Below, one piece after another: positions 16,138 to 25,123 of a stretch of DNA of 64,000 nucleotides (positions are counted from its first letter, which is position 1; every line of letters begins with the position of its first letter). The stretch comes from Sphaerobacteraceae bacterium (GTDB lineage Bacteria; Chloroflexota; Chloroflexia; Thermomicrobiales; Thermomicrobiaceae). The stretch is from NCBI GenBank assembly GCA_007695115.1, contig REEK01000112.1:36895-100894 (forward strand). Reading direction: 5' to 3'. Made by a program: the position numbers and the translations under genes. Below the pieces are notes generated by a model. It was not told where the DNA came from. It made no database searches and saw nothing but the letters and a program-made list of their open reading frames with translations.

Positions 16138-17934
16138 ATGATTCCACTCGTGACCGATCGTTCCAGCTCCACGCGACGTTGGTGGGGAACAGCGCTGGTT
16201 CTCAGCCTTTTCCTGCTCATAACAGCCTGCAACGGAGTGAGCCCGCTTCCTTCTGATGACTCCCCCGAACCCGATACCGATGCCCCGGCCGGAGCAGAGG
16301 AACCAGAAGAGGGCGGATCGCTGGTGGTTGCGATTCCCGAAGAGCCAGACTCACTCAATTTCAGCCTGACAACCAGTCCCAGCGCTCAATGGATCCTCAG
16401 CACGGTCGATGCTCGCATGATCCGGATTACCGCCGATGATTCCTACGAGCCTAGACTGCTTCGGGAAGTGCCCACCCTGGAAAACGGCGGCATCTCCGAG
16501 GATCGACTGAGCTACACGATTCGCTTCCTTCCAGACATTACATGGTCTGACGGAGAGCCAATCGACGCACGAGACTTTGAGTTCACCTGGCAAACGCTCA
16601 CCGCGACAGACTACCCGGCTGCCGCACTTCGCGGCTGGAATCTCATCGAGGATGTCACCGTGAGTTCTGACAACCTCTCCGCCACCATCCGGCTGCGGAA
16701 TCCATCCGCAGAGTTCATTAATCGGGTGCTGGCAGGTGGAAGCGGCGAGGGCGCCGGATTCCTGCTCCCCCGACACCGACTGGAAGACATCCCCAGCGGC
16801 GAAATCGCCACCCATGAATACGGCGCTGAAGAGCATGTTGGCTCAGGGCCGTTTCAGATCGTCGAGTGGGACCCGGGTGAGCATCTGACGGTGGAGCGCA
16901 ATCCCGAATACTGGGGAGATCCGCCGCTGCTCGATCGTATCGTCTTCCGCTTTACTAGCTCGCCGCGAGATGCCATTTCTCAGGTAACCACTGGCGACGT
17001 GGACCTCGCTGTCGATTTGCCGGAGAGTACGCTACTCGACGCGATCGAGTCTGACGAGACTGAAGCGCTGATCACGGCTCGAGGCGGCGCAGTTAAAACC
17101 TACGCCTTCAACCTGCATGATCCAGGAAATCTCGATCTGGAACACCCAATCTTCCGGGATCAACAGGTACGTGAGGCGATCACCCTCGGATTCGATCGCT
17201 GGAGCGTTATCGAAATGCTCCTGCTGAACCAGACCGAAGTCCCCGGGACGCTACTGAGCAACACGCTCTGGGAACATTCCGGTCTGGAACCATTGCCGTT
17301 CGATCCTGATCTCGCCGCGGAATTACTGGATGACGCTGGCTGGGAACTGAACGAGGATGGCGTGCGCGAACGCGCCGGCACCCTGCTGGAGTTCACCGTC
17401 ACGACCACCGCGGGAGACGATCCCGATGCGGTGCTGAGACAGCGGGTACAGTCTGCGTTTATCGATGACATGGCCGAACTCGGTATCCAGGTTGAGGCGG
17501 TCAACTACGACCCAGATCAGCTCTACGGCACTGTTGACGAGCCAGGCGTTCTTGCACAGCGAGACTTCGACCTCGTCGACGTTCCCTGGAACAATCGAAC
17601 GACCCTGGACATGTTCGTCGAGCGACTCAGTGAGGCGTTCATCCCTTCCGAAGACTTCCCGGAGGGAGCCAACCTGATGGGCTACTCCAATGAGGATGTC
17701 AACCGGCTCCTGCGTGAGCAAAGCAATACGCTCGATCCCGACGAGCGGGCCGAGATTCTTTACGAAGTCCAGGAGATCTTCATGGGTGATCGTCCGGTGA
17801 TTCTGGTCTACGAACACATCGAGATCGATGTGCTTCGCAACTACGTCCACGGCCTTGATCCCGGAACGGTTGCCGGCCTCTGGTGGAATGTAGAAGAGTG
17901 GTGGATCAGTCCGGACGAGGTCGTCCTGAACTGA
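16138..17934 (+). CDS. ABC transporter substrate-binding lipoprotein, family 5 (oligopeptide type)
   Basis: Product of 598 aa. The signal peptide ends in LLITAC, with the lipidated cysteine at residue 31, followed by an acidic linker. The mature part has the family 5 layout (EGGSLVVAIPEEPDSLNF, ITWSDGEPIDARDFEFTW, GSGPFQIVEWDPGEHL, ERNPEYWG), as in OppA/DppA-type peptide or nickel binders. Ligand cannot be predicted. Permease genes of the matching kind lie on the other strand at 20292-22247, separated by thrBC. Start is uncertain: ATG at 16138 has GGGAG very close, and ATG at 16108 is the alternative. The stop lies 8 bases from the convergent thrB stop. Confidence 0.9.
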   Translation: MIPLVTDRSSSTRRWWGTALVLSLFLLITACNGVSPLPSDDSPEPDTDAPAGAEEPEEGGSLVVAIPEEPDSLNFSLTTSPSAQWILSTVDARMIRITADDSYEPRLLREVPTLENGGISEDRLSYTIRFLPDITWSDGEPIDARDFEFTWQTLTATDYPAAALRGWNLIEDVTVSSDNLSATIRLRNPSAEFINRVLAGGSGEGAGFLLPRHRLEDIPSGEIATHEYGAEEHVGSGPFQIVEWDPGEHLTVERNPEYWGDPPLLDRIVFRFTSSPRDAISQVTTGDVDLAVDLPESTLLDAIESDETEALITARGGAVKTYAFNLHDPGNLDLEHPIFRDQQVREAITLGFDRWSVIEMLLLNQTEVPGTLLSNTLWEHSGLEPLPFDPDLAAELLDDAGWELNEDGVRERAGTLLEFTVTTTAGDDPDAVLRQRVQSAFIDDMAELGIQVEAVNYDPDQLYGTVDEPGVLAQRDFDLVDVPWNNRTTLDMFVERLSEAFIPSEDFPEGANLMGYSNEDVNRLLREQSNTLDPDERAEILYEVQEIFMGDRPVILVYEHIEIDVLRNYVHGLDPGTVAGLWWNVEEWWISPDEVVLN

Positions 17935-17942
17935 CGCCAGCT

Positions 17943-18854
17943 TCAGCCAATGCTCCGCTTCTTCAAGCCCAGGATCTGCGCACCAGCCGTATCGATCGTC
18001 ACGACTTCAGCACTGCAATCAACGTCGTGTCGGTCTGCAGCATGCTTCATCGCCTCCGCAACAGTGGCCGACTTTCTGGGATGACAGAGCGCCAGGATCG
18101 TCGGTCCTGATCCGCTGAGGCTGGCACCATATGCCCCGGCCCCACGGGCAGCCGCAATCACCGAATCCATATGAGAGTAGAGCGCGGATCGGTATGGTTG
18201 ATGCCAGCGATCCTGCATCGCATCACCGAGCAGTTCCGGGCATCCAGTAGACAACGCATGAACCAGCAGAGCACATCGGGACGCATTGTAGACCGCATCG
18301 GCGCGGTCAACCTGCGTGGGGACAACCGCCCGCGCATCAGTGGTAAAGCCGATCTGCTTCGGAATGAGCACCGCGGCGCTGAGTTCCATGTTGATGTCGA
18401 GTTCCACGGTGATGTGGCCTGATGACACAGGTACGGCCAGTACCGCCCCACCGAACAGAGCAGCGGCCAGATTGTCGGCGTGTCCCTCAACGTGGGATGC
18501 CAGCTGGAGAAGCTCTTTGTTTCCCAGCGGCTCACCGAGCAATTGGTTGCCGGCCAGCATACCGCCGACCAGAGCGGCCGCTGAGCTTCCCATCCCACGG
18601 GCGACCGGAATGTCGCTACGGCTGCGGACACTGGCCGGTGGCAGCGTTCTGCCGACCGAGTCCGCCAGATACTGCATCGCATAGGTCACCATATCGCGAC
18701 CGTCGGTCAGCTGGTCCTGCTGCGCGTTGGCCGAATCCCCATCGCTGCCAGGCTCCACAGTAATCGACATGTAGCGGGATAGCGCGATAGCCATCGAATC
18801 GAACCCGGGGCCCATATTCGCGCTGGATGCTGGAACAACAACTCTAAAGCTCAT
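17943..18854 (-). CDS. thrB: Homoserine kinase
   Basis: GHMP kinase that phosphorylates homoserine in threonine synthesis. Product of 303 aa. The N-terminus is VVVPASSANMGPGFDSM, and the ATP loop is PVARGMGSSAAALVGG near residues 85-100. The C-terminal GASLSGSGPTILAL segment is also typical. The ATG at 18854 lies inside the end of thrC (11-base overlap), indicating translational coupling. A longer upstream frame is not supported. Confidence 0.95.
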   Translation of the reverse strand: MSFRVVVPASSANMGPGFDSMAIALSRYMSITVEPGSDGDSANAQQDQLTDGRDMVTYAMQYLADSVGRTLPPASVRSRSDIPVARGMGSSAAALVGGMLAGNQLLGEPLGNKELLQLASHVEGHADNLAAALFGGAVLAVPVSSGHITVELDINMELSAAVLIPKQIGFTTDARAVVPTQVDRADAVYNASRCALLVHALSTGCPELLGDAMQDRWHQPYRSALYSHMDSVIAAARGAGAYGASLSGSGPTILALCHPRKSATVAEAMKHAADRHDVDCSAEVVTIDTAGAQILGLKKRSIG

Positions 18855-20106
18855 CTGCAAGCACACTCCGAAGCGCGTCGATTGTCGGGTCAATAACCAC
18901 CGGGCGATTGGCCAGTTCACGGCCCTTCGAGCCCTCGCCCAGGTGATACTCCATCACGGTCTCGGCATCCTTCATCACGTGGCCAGTGAGAATACCGGCA
19001 ACCCGATCGCCGGGCTTGATGACGCCCTGCTGAACGAGCTTCCGGATTCCGGCCACGGTAGCCGCGGATGCTGGCTCGCAGCCGATGCCGGACTGATCGA
19101 CTCGTGCCTTGGCATCCAGAATCTCCGCATCGGCAACGGCTTCGACCACGCCATCGGTCAACTCGATGGCGCGACGAGCTTTGGGATAGCTGACCGGATT
19201 GCCAATACGGATCGCCGTGGCAACCGTATCGGCCTCCATCGGCTCGAACCCGCGGAACGAGGAGCGGTACGCCTCGTAAAACGGAGAAGCACCTTCTGCC
19301 TGGATAACCGCCATGCGTGGCAGGGCATTCAGGATCCCCGCCATGCGGAGTTCCGAGAACGCTTTTCCCAGCGCGCTGGAGTTGCCCAAATTCCCCCCAG
19401 GCAACACCACCCAGTCCGGCGGCTGCCAGTCGAGCTGATGAAGCAGTTCGAACAGGATCGATTTCTGGCCTTCCAGCCGATACGGATTGATCGAGTTCAG
19501 CAGGTAGATTCCGAGCTCCTGGCTCGCTTGCTGCACCAGCGTCATCGCCGCATCGAAATCTCCCCGGATCTGGATGATCTTCGCTCCGTAGGCGACCGTC
19601 TGGCCCAGCTTGGCCGCCGAGATCTTCCCGTCCGGAACGAATACGATCGCTGGAACACCTGCCGCGGCGGCGTACGAGGCCACCGACGCCGAGGTGTTAC
19701 CCGTCGAGGCGCAGGCAACCATCTTCGCGCCGACCTTCATCGCATGAGATGTTGCAACCGTCATCCCGCGGTCTTTGAAGGATCCAGTCGGGTTCTCTCC
19801 TTCATGCTTCAGCCAGAGCTGATCGACACCCACCCACTGCGCAATCCCGGGTGCATCATAGAGATTCGTGCTGCCTTCCGGACGGCTAACGATGTGCTGA
19901 TCGGCGAACTCCGGAAGGAGTTCTCGATAGCGCCACACGCCACTTGCGTCCGGCGTGCGCCAGCTGGTCATACGCTCAGTGAATACGTTCGTGTTGGAAA
20001 GCTGAGGAATCGGGAACGTTACGTCGAGCAGGCTCCCGCAGTCGCAGCGGGTTCGATCATCATCCGGATGGTACGTCAGCTCGCATTCGACACAGGTCAG
20101 TTTCAC
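18844..20106 (-). CDS. thrC: Threonine synthase
   Basis: PLP enzyme converting O-phosphohomoserine to threonine; 420 aa. An N-terminal zinc-ribbon-like segment has two cysteines in TCVECE and two in CDCG. The PLP lysine lies in ENPTGSFKDRGMT (about residue 95), and VLPGGNLGNSSALGKAF is the phosphate-binding loop. GTG at 20106 starts the zinc segment directly (VKLTCVEC). The ribosome-binding site is weak and an in-frame ATG at 20151 remains possible. Forms thrC-thrB. Homoserine dehydrogenase is not in the window. Confidence 0.94.
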   Translation of the reverse strand: MKLTCVECELTYHPDDDRTRCDCGSLLDVTFPIPQLSNTNVFTERMTSWRTPDASGVWRYRELLPEFADQHIVSRPEGSTNLYDAPGIAQWVGVDQLWLKHEGENPTGSFKDRGMTVATSHAMKVGAKMVACASTGNTSASVASYAAAAGVPAIVFVPDGKISAAKLGQTVAYGAKIIQIRGDFDAAMTLVQQASQELGIYLLNSINPYRLEGQKSILFELLHQLDWQPPDWVVLPGGNLGNSSALGKAFSELRMAGILNALPRMAVIQAEGASPFYEAYRSSFRGFEPMEADTVATAIRIGNPVSYPKARRAIELTDGVVEAVADAEILDAKARVDQSGIGCEPASAATVAGIRKLVQQGVIKPGDRVAGILTGHVMKDAETVMEYHLGEGSKGRELANRPVVIDPTIDALRSVLADEL

Positions 20107-20220
20107 AGCGCAACCCCGGTGTTCAGCCAGCGACCGCGGCCCGACGGCCACGGTCGCCGATCATCGGTCTCATCGTATCGCTGCCGTAGTATAGCAGTGT
20201 TGTTTTGCAACAGCGGCACG

Positions 20221-20254
20221 AAAAACGGGGCCGGGTCTGTACGACCGGCCCCGT
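20221..20254 (-). terminator. Rho-independent terminator after the dppBC permeases
   Basis: Minus strand: ACGGGGCCGG pairs with CCGGCCCCGT (10 bp, 10-nt loop), followed by five T at the low-coordinate end. It lies about 40 bases after the dppC stop and separates the permease transcript from thrC. Confidence 0.9.
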
Positions 20255-20291
20255 CTTGTCTGGCTCGAGCAAAAGACTCCCGTTGCGCCGA

Positions 20292-21236
20292 TTACACCGT
20301 CCGGTGTGGATCGAGCGCGTCGCGGAGACCATCACCGACGTAGTTGATGCTCAACACCGTCAGGAAGATCGCCGCACCCGGGAAGATAACCATCACCGGA
20401 TGGATGGCAACGAAGTCAGCAGCATCGTTCAGCATACGACCCCAGGTTGGAACGTCAGGCGGGAACCCGAGACCCAGGAACGAAAGCGTGGACTCCGTGA
20501 TGATCGCCTGGGCGACGGCCAGCGTCGCGGCAACGATAATCGGGCTCATCACATTCGGCATGATATGGCGCAGCATGATCGATGACGTCTTGGCCCCGAT
20601 GCAGTGAGCAGCCTCGATGTATTCCTTCTCCTTGATAGAGAGGAACGAGGCACGCACCAACCGGGCGACTGGCATCCATGCCAACGCTCCGATCACTACC
20701 ACGATCAAAATGAAGTTACCCATTAAGATCCCGAAATTGTCCCGCATCGTGTCACGGAACAGGTAGATGATCAGCAGCAGCAGCGGAAGCACCGGCAGCG
20801 AGATGAACAGGTCCGTAAACCGCATCAGTGCCGAGTCCACGAAACCACCGAAGTAACCAGCAGTTGCTCCGATAGTCGTGCCGATAGTGATACCGACAAG
20901 CATGGCGGCGATACCGACAGCAATCGAGATCCGGCCGCCCCACATGATACGCGCAAAGATATCGTGGCCTTCATGCGTTGTACCCATCGGGTACTGAAGG
21001 GACGGGCTCTCGTAACCGATCGAGAAGTCGATTCCTCGGATCGGGCCGCTGTAGAGCATTGGCCCGAAGATCACCATCAGAATGAAAGTGACGAGAACGA
21101 TAGCCCCGGCCATCGCCAACTTGTGATGGCGGAACTGGCGGAATGCGTCACTCCAGAGTGAGCGAGGCTTCTTGGCCCTGAGCGTGCCCAGATCCTTGAG
21201 GCTCCCGCCCTCAGCGGTGGTACTGGCTTCAGACAT
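20292..21236 (-). CDS. Peptide-type ABC transporter permease (DppC family)
   Basis: Inner-membrane permease of 314 aa. An N-terminal cytoplasmic segment and first helix (about 40-62) are followed by a periplasmic loop with the family signature PMGTTHEGHDIFARIMWGGR. Five more helices follow, with the EAA loop EAAHCIGAKTSSIMLRHIMP that contacts the ATPase. DppC/OppC proteins carry an extra N-terminal helix domain, as here. It follows the DppB-type gene after 36 bases. The ATPase genes are not in the window. Confidence 0.93.
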   Translation of the reverse strand: MSEASTTAEGGSLKDLGTLRAKKPRSLWSDAFRQFRHHKLAMAGAIVLVTFILMVIFGPMLYSGPIRGIDFSIGYESPSLQYPMGTTHEGHDIFARIMWGGRISIAVGIAAMLVGITIGTTIGATAGYFGGFVDSALMRFTDLFISLPVLPLLLLIIYLFRDTMRDNFGILMGNFILIVVVIGALAWMPVARLVRASFLSIKEKEYIEAAHCIGAKTSSIMLRHIMPNVMSPIIVAATLAVAQAIITESTLSFLGLGFPPDVPTWGRMLNDAADFVAIHPVMVIFPGAAIFLTVLSINYVGDGLRDALDPHRTV

Positions 21237-21272
21237 ACGTTGATTCCTCCCCCATCATAGACGATTAGTGGA

Positions 21273-22247
21273 CTATTCGTACTTGATGCGCGGATCGAGC
21301 ACGCCATACATGATGTCCGCAATCAGATTGAAAAAGACCACCAGAATCGAGAATATGAAGGTAATCGCCATAACCACCGGCGTGTCGTTGTTCTGGATCG
21401 ACGTGATCAACAGCGCCCCGATCCCCGGAACCCGGAAGATCTGCTCAGTGACCACTGCGCCGGTGAAGATCGTTGGAATTCCCAGCGCGATGATCGTCAC
21501 CACGGGAATCAGCGCGTTCCGGAGTGCGTGGCGGAAGACCACCACCCGGCTACTCAGGCCTTTAGCGCGAGCGGTTCGCACATAATCCTGATGGATCGTC
21601 TCGAGCATGGCCGCACGAGTGTACCTGGTCAGCACCGCCGCCTGGAACATCCCGAGCACCGCGATCGGCATGATCATCATCCGAACACGGTTCCAGAGCG
21701 CTTCCAGCCCCTCACCATCGACGGTACTCCGATAGACCGAGGGTAATGTTGGTAAGCCCCAGTCCCCGAACTTCACGCTGAACAAAAGAATGAACAGCAG
21801 CCCGGTAAAGAATGTCGGCAACGAGAATCCGACGAACGCGAGCGTTGTCGCCACGTTATCGAACACCGAATACTGTTTGACCGACGAGATCACACCAATC
21901 GGAATTGCGATCAGAACCGCAACTATATAGGCAGACCCCACCACCATAATCGTTGTCGGTAACCGTTGAACCAACAGGTCACTGACTGGCGATCGTGTCT
22001 GGAACGAGTAACCGAAGTCACCCTGTGCCAGTGACGATGCCCAGCGCACATATCGCACCGGAACCGGATCGTCTAGCCCCATACTCGCTCGCAACCGCTG
22101 CTGAACTTCCGGCGGAACTGCCGGGTTCAATGCAAGGTCCGAAAGCGGATCGCCGGGGGCAAGCGCGAGAATCGTAAAGATGACCAGACTGATCGCGATC
22201 AATGTCGGGATCGCGATCAGCAGGCGCCGTACGATATACCTTGTCAT
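21273..22247 (-). CDS. Peptide-type ABC transporter permease (DppB family)
   Basis: Inner-membrane permease of 324 aa. It begins MTRYIVRRLLIAIPTLIAIS, the usual first helix of DppB/OppB. The EAA loop is RTARAKGLSSRVVVFRHALR, and the C-terminus ends LIADIMYGVLDPRIKYE. It pairs with the DppC-type permease. The placement after hyuAB suggests import of a peptide, lactam or hydantoin-like substrate, but the gap of about 340 bases to hyuB weakens the link. Confidence 0.93.
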   Translation of the reverse strand: MTRYIVRRLLIAIPTLIAISLVIFTILALAPGDPLSDLALNPAVPPEVQQRLRASMGLDDPVPVRYVRWASSLAQGDFGYSFQTRSPVSDLLVQRLPTTIMVVGSAYIVAVLIAIPIGVISSVKQYSVFDNVATTLAFVGFSLPTFFTGLLFILLFSVKFGDWGLPTLPSVYRSTVDGEGLEALWNRVRMMIMPIAVLGMFQAAVLTRYTRAAMLETIHQDYVRTARAKGLSSRVVVFRHALRNALIPVVTIIALGIPTIFTGAVVTEQIFRVPGIGALLITSIQNNDTPVVMAITFIFSILVVFFNLIADIMYGVLDPRIKYE

Positions 22248-22443
22248 TGGGCCTGCTTCCCAGGTTCACCGTGTGTGTCCCAATTTGCACACCACACCAC
22301 CACCGATACCTCCTCCGCGAGTCTTTACGCTCCTGTAAACCGCTTGCAAATCAGTTCGTTTAATCGTCTCAACACACACACTCCACACCGTGTGAGTGCC
22401 GTTCTGATTCGCTTTACAGAGTCTCTGTCCTCGCGTTGCGGGG

Positions 22444-22473
22444 ATAATACTTGAAAGGCGGTGAGTCCGTCCA
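22444..22473 (-). promoter_or_regulatory. Candidate promoter in the hyuB-dppB gap
   Basis: Minus strand: TGGACG (22468-22473), 18-base spacer, TATTAT (22444-22449). It would give a leader of about 190 nt for dppB. The gap (22248-22585) also holds a CA/GT-rich tract and the near-palindrome CACACCGTGTG at 22384-22394, a possible operator. No gene or clear terminator is seen there. Confidence 0.4.
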
Positions 22474-22585
22474 CCTTCTGAACACGATTCCGGCAAATCC
22501 ATTGACTGTAAGGAAAGCGCGAGGTAGCTGGAGCGTCGATGGCTCAGGCACAACGCGCTCGCGGACGATCCACCAGTAACCCCGG

Positions 22586-24286
22586 CTACTCTCGCAACTT
22601 CGCCGTGGCATCTGTGTCGACTTCGAGTGTTTTCGGGTCGATCACAACACCGTATCGATCTCTGGCAGCTTCCACGCTCACCAATCCATCGACCACGTCC
22701 TCGGCAACCGCCTCCGGGTCGCGCTCCGCTGGAGAGAAGAAACCACCACCACCCGGAAGTCCGAGCGAAATCCGCATATCAGGGGGGAACTCACGCATCC
22801 CTTTCTGATCGATCACAGTGCCATCACTCAGCTCGATATGAGCTAGTGCCCCCGGCTCTCCCCCGGCATAGCCAGCGGCCGGATATCGTGTCCGATCGAA
22901 CAGGGCCGAGAACGTCCAGGGATGGCCGTTGGTCACGCCGACGTCCATAGTCTGTCCGAGGCCACCACGGAACTTGCCGGGACCTCCTGAATCCGTACGA
23001 TACTCGCGCTTGAATATATGAATTGGTGCAAGCGATTCGATCACCTCGGCGGGCACGCCAGAGATACCACTGGGGAATGCTGTCGAGCTGATCCCGTCGG
23101 TTGTCGGACGGGCACCGGTTCCTCCGGTCGAAAACCAGACATAGGTCCAGAGCGAGCCATCATCCTGCTTACCAGACAGCTGCATACTCCAGATATTGGC
23201 AGCGCCTTCGGCCAGCACTCGCTCGGGAAGCGCTTCAGCCAGTGCCCCGAAAATCGCACCGGGCAGAAAATGGCCCAGAATGTGACGTCCACAAACCGGC
23301 GCAGGATGCTGGGCATTGAGAATCGATCGCTCTGGCGCCACCACGCGAACCGGTCGAAAGCTGCCTTCGTTGTTGGGTACTTCGGGAGCCAGCGCGCATT
23401 TCAGGGCGTAGGTGGTGTATGCGTGGGTGTAATTCAGGACCACATTGATCCCGTAGCCACTCTCGGGAGAGCTCCCCGCCCAGTCGACTTCCAGCTCGTC
23501 GCCCCGTTTGCGGATGGTCACTGCCAGTTTGACCGGAGCCTCGTAGCCATCCGAAAAGACTTCGTTTGAGTAATCGCCATCCGGGAGTTTAGCAATCGCT
23601 TCCCGCATCGCGTTCTCCGACCGGCTGATGATCTCGTCAGCCAGTGGTTCGAGCGTCTCGAGCTCGAACTCCTCCATGAACTGGAGCAGATACTGTCCAC
23701 CGACGTCGTTGGCGACAACCTGTGCGTGGATGTCCCCGATCACCGGCTCCGGAGCCCGACAGTTGGCGGCGATGAGCTTGAACAACTCCCGGTTCTCTTC
23801 GCCAGCCATGTAGAGTCTGGTGATCGGCACGAAGAGCCCCTCTTCGTAGACCGAACGGGCATCGGTGCCCATACCTCGACCACCGATATCGAGCGCATGA
23901 CAGGTGTTCCCGAAGAACCCCACGAGTAGTCCGTCACCGCTGAAGATCGGCGTGATAACGGTGAAATCATGCAGGTGACCAGACGTCTTCTGCGGGTCGT
24001 TGGTGATCAGCACATCGCCCGGCTGGAGTGTGTCGGCCGGGTACTCCGCCAGAAAGTAGTGAATGCAGGTCGCCATCGCGTTGATGTGCCCCGGAGTTCC
24101 GGTCACTGCCTGAGCGATCATATTCCCGCGGGTATCGAACACCCCGGCGGAGAGATCACCTGACTCCCGAACGATGGTCGTGAATGATGTGCGCATCAGC
24201 GCTGCGGCCTGTTCGTTGACCACGGCAATCAGCCGGTTCCAGAGAATTTCGAGTGTGATCGGATCGAGCTTAGTGGTCTTGCTCAC
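22586..24286 (-). CDS. hyuB: Hydantoinase B/oxoprolinase family protein
   Basis: Subunit of 566 aa of an ATP-dependent cyclic amide hydrolase (N-methylhydantoinase, acetone carboxylase and 5-oxoprolinase families). Recognisable segments are DPITLEILWNRLIAVVNEQA at the start, SGDLSAGVFDTRGNMIAQ, GHINAMATCIHYFL, NDPQKTSGHLHDFTVITPIF, and a C-terminal PGGGGFFSPAERDPEAVAEDV. The GTG at 24286 is preceded by GGGTGG. An ATG at 24304 is possible. It is separated from hyuA by a small FMN-barrel gene on the same strand. Exact substrate unknown. Confidence 0.9.
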   Translation of the reverse strand: MSKTTKLDPITLEILWNRLIAVVNEQAAALMRTSFTTIVRESGDLSAGVFDTRGNMIAQAVTGTPGHINAMATCIHYFLAEYPADTLQPGDVLITNDPQKTSGHLHDFTVITPIFSGDGLLVGFFGNTCHALDIGGRGMGTDARSVYEEGLFVPITRLYMAGEENRELFKLIAANCRAPEPVIGDIHAQVVANDVGGQYLLQFMEEFELETLEPLADEIISRSENAMREAIAKLPDGDYSNEVFSDGYEAPVKLAVTIRKRGDELEVDWAGSSPESGYGINVVLNYTHAYTTYALKCALAPEVPNNEGSFRPVRVVAPERSILNAQHPAPVCGRHILGHFLPGAIFGALAEALPERVLAEGAANIWSMQLSGKQDDGSLWTYVWFSTGGTGARPTTDGISSTAFPSGISGVPAEVIESLAPIHIFKREYRTDSGGPGKFRGGLGQTMDVGVTNGHPWTFSALFDRTRYPAAGYAGGEPGALAHIELSDGTVIDQKGMREFPPDMRISLGLPGGGGFFSPAERDPEAVAEDVVDGLVSVEAARDRYGVVIDPKTLEVDTDATAKLRE

Positions 24287-24545
24287 GCGGCCACCCTTTC
24301 TCACCTTTTCAGCAGACGAGCTCCCAGAGAGAGCCGGTTCATGCTACCGGTTTGAGCGATCACAGGCAACAAAAGAACGTCCGGCGAACTCCGCAGAGCG
24401 CACCGGACGGACGAGGTGGGTTGCCGCCGCGGGGGACGGCGGCTCAGGTGGTGGAATGAACATTGATCTAGCCGAAGCAGAATCAGATCATCTGTTCGGA
24501 TTGTAGCGAATACTGGGCCTTCGGAAAACTGTACCGAGGGACAGT

Positions 24546-25019
24546 TCAGGCAGATCGTTGGTCGTGAATCCGGGCAACCCAGCTCCCAGCGCGCATGACC
24601 TGTCGATCCTGCAGTTCATCCGGGTTTCGCCACGTCTGGATTTGATCGGGCGTCAGAGAGATGAGCGAGTAGAAGCCGGCCGGTTGCCGCGCGTCGAACC
24701 CGCAACTCTCTGCGTGGGCGTCCCAGATCGGGTCGTCATCTAGTGGTGCCGGCATCTCCACCGGGCCTTCAACGATGGCAACGTCTCTGGTCGGGCCAAT
24801 GGCGATCCGAGCCCAGCCGGCTCTGCGGAGATTCCGTGCGGTCACGCTATTCCCGGGCAACGCCATGATGAACACCGCTCCGGTCCAGTAGAACGAGAGC
24901 GGCACCAGATGAGCCTTGCCATCGGCGCTGGCAGAGGCGACCCAGGCATCCTCCTGGGTGTCGAACAACTCCAGGACATCACGAATGCGCTGCTCGGCCG
25001 AGCGAACTGACGAACTCAC
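24546..25019 (-). CDS. FMN-binding split-barrel protein (pyridoxamine 5'-phosphate oxidase-like)
   Basis: Product of 157 aa with the short split-barrel pattern: an N-terminal helix, then DAWVASASADGKAHLVPLSFYW and VTARNLRRAGWARIAIG. It may bind FMN or F420, and the cofactor cannot be told from sequence. True PdxH would be longer, with a conserved substrate C-terminus that is absent. It sits between hyuA and hyuB on the same strand, so it may share their transcript. A role in that pathway is only contextual. The 24305-24545 gap contains two G/C-rich inverted repeats without T-runs. Confidence 0.72.
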   Translation of the reverse strand: MSSSVRSAEQRIRDVLELFDTQEDAWVASASADGKAHLVPLSFYWTGAVFIMALPGNSVTARNLRRAGWARIAIGPTRDVAIVEGPVEMPAPLDDDPIWDAHAESCGFDARQPAGFYSLISLTPDQIQTWRNPDELQDRQVMRAGSWVARIHDQRSA

Positions 25020-25123
25020 GATGACTCCGATCGACTCACGGCAATCTCACGCTGCCTGAGACGATATCAACGCTCTTGCGCGCAGACTATACGAAGAATG
25101 TCGTATTTTTTTCCGCGCCAAGC

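Noticed and set aside
16138..16230. Tat signal peptide on the binding protein
   Set aside because: The RR is followed by WWG and the peptide ends in a clear lipobox, so a Sec lipoprotein signal is the better reading.
15936..16256. 106-codon small protein
   Set aside because: It runs through the promoter at 16047-16076 and into the lipoprotein gene in another frame, with no ribosome site.
18943..20343. 466-codon open frame on the plus strand
   Set aside because: It is the antisense shadow of thrC and runs through the dppC-side terminator. The translation is low in recognisable motifs and rich in Arg and His.
25089..25112. ATACGA/TCGTAT hairpin followed by seven T, as a plus-strand terminator
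   Set aside because: There is no plus-strand gene upstream, and the stem is only 6 A/T-rich base pairs. It lies between two minus-strand genes.
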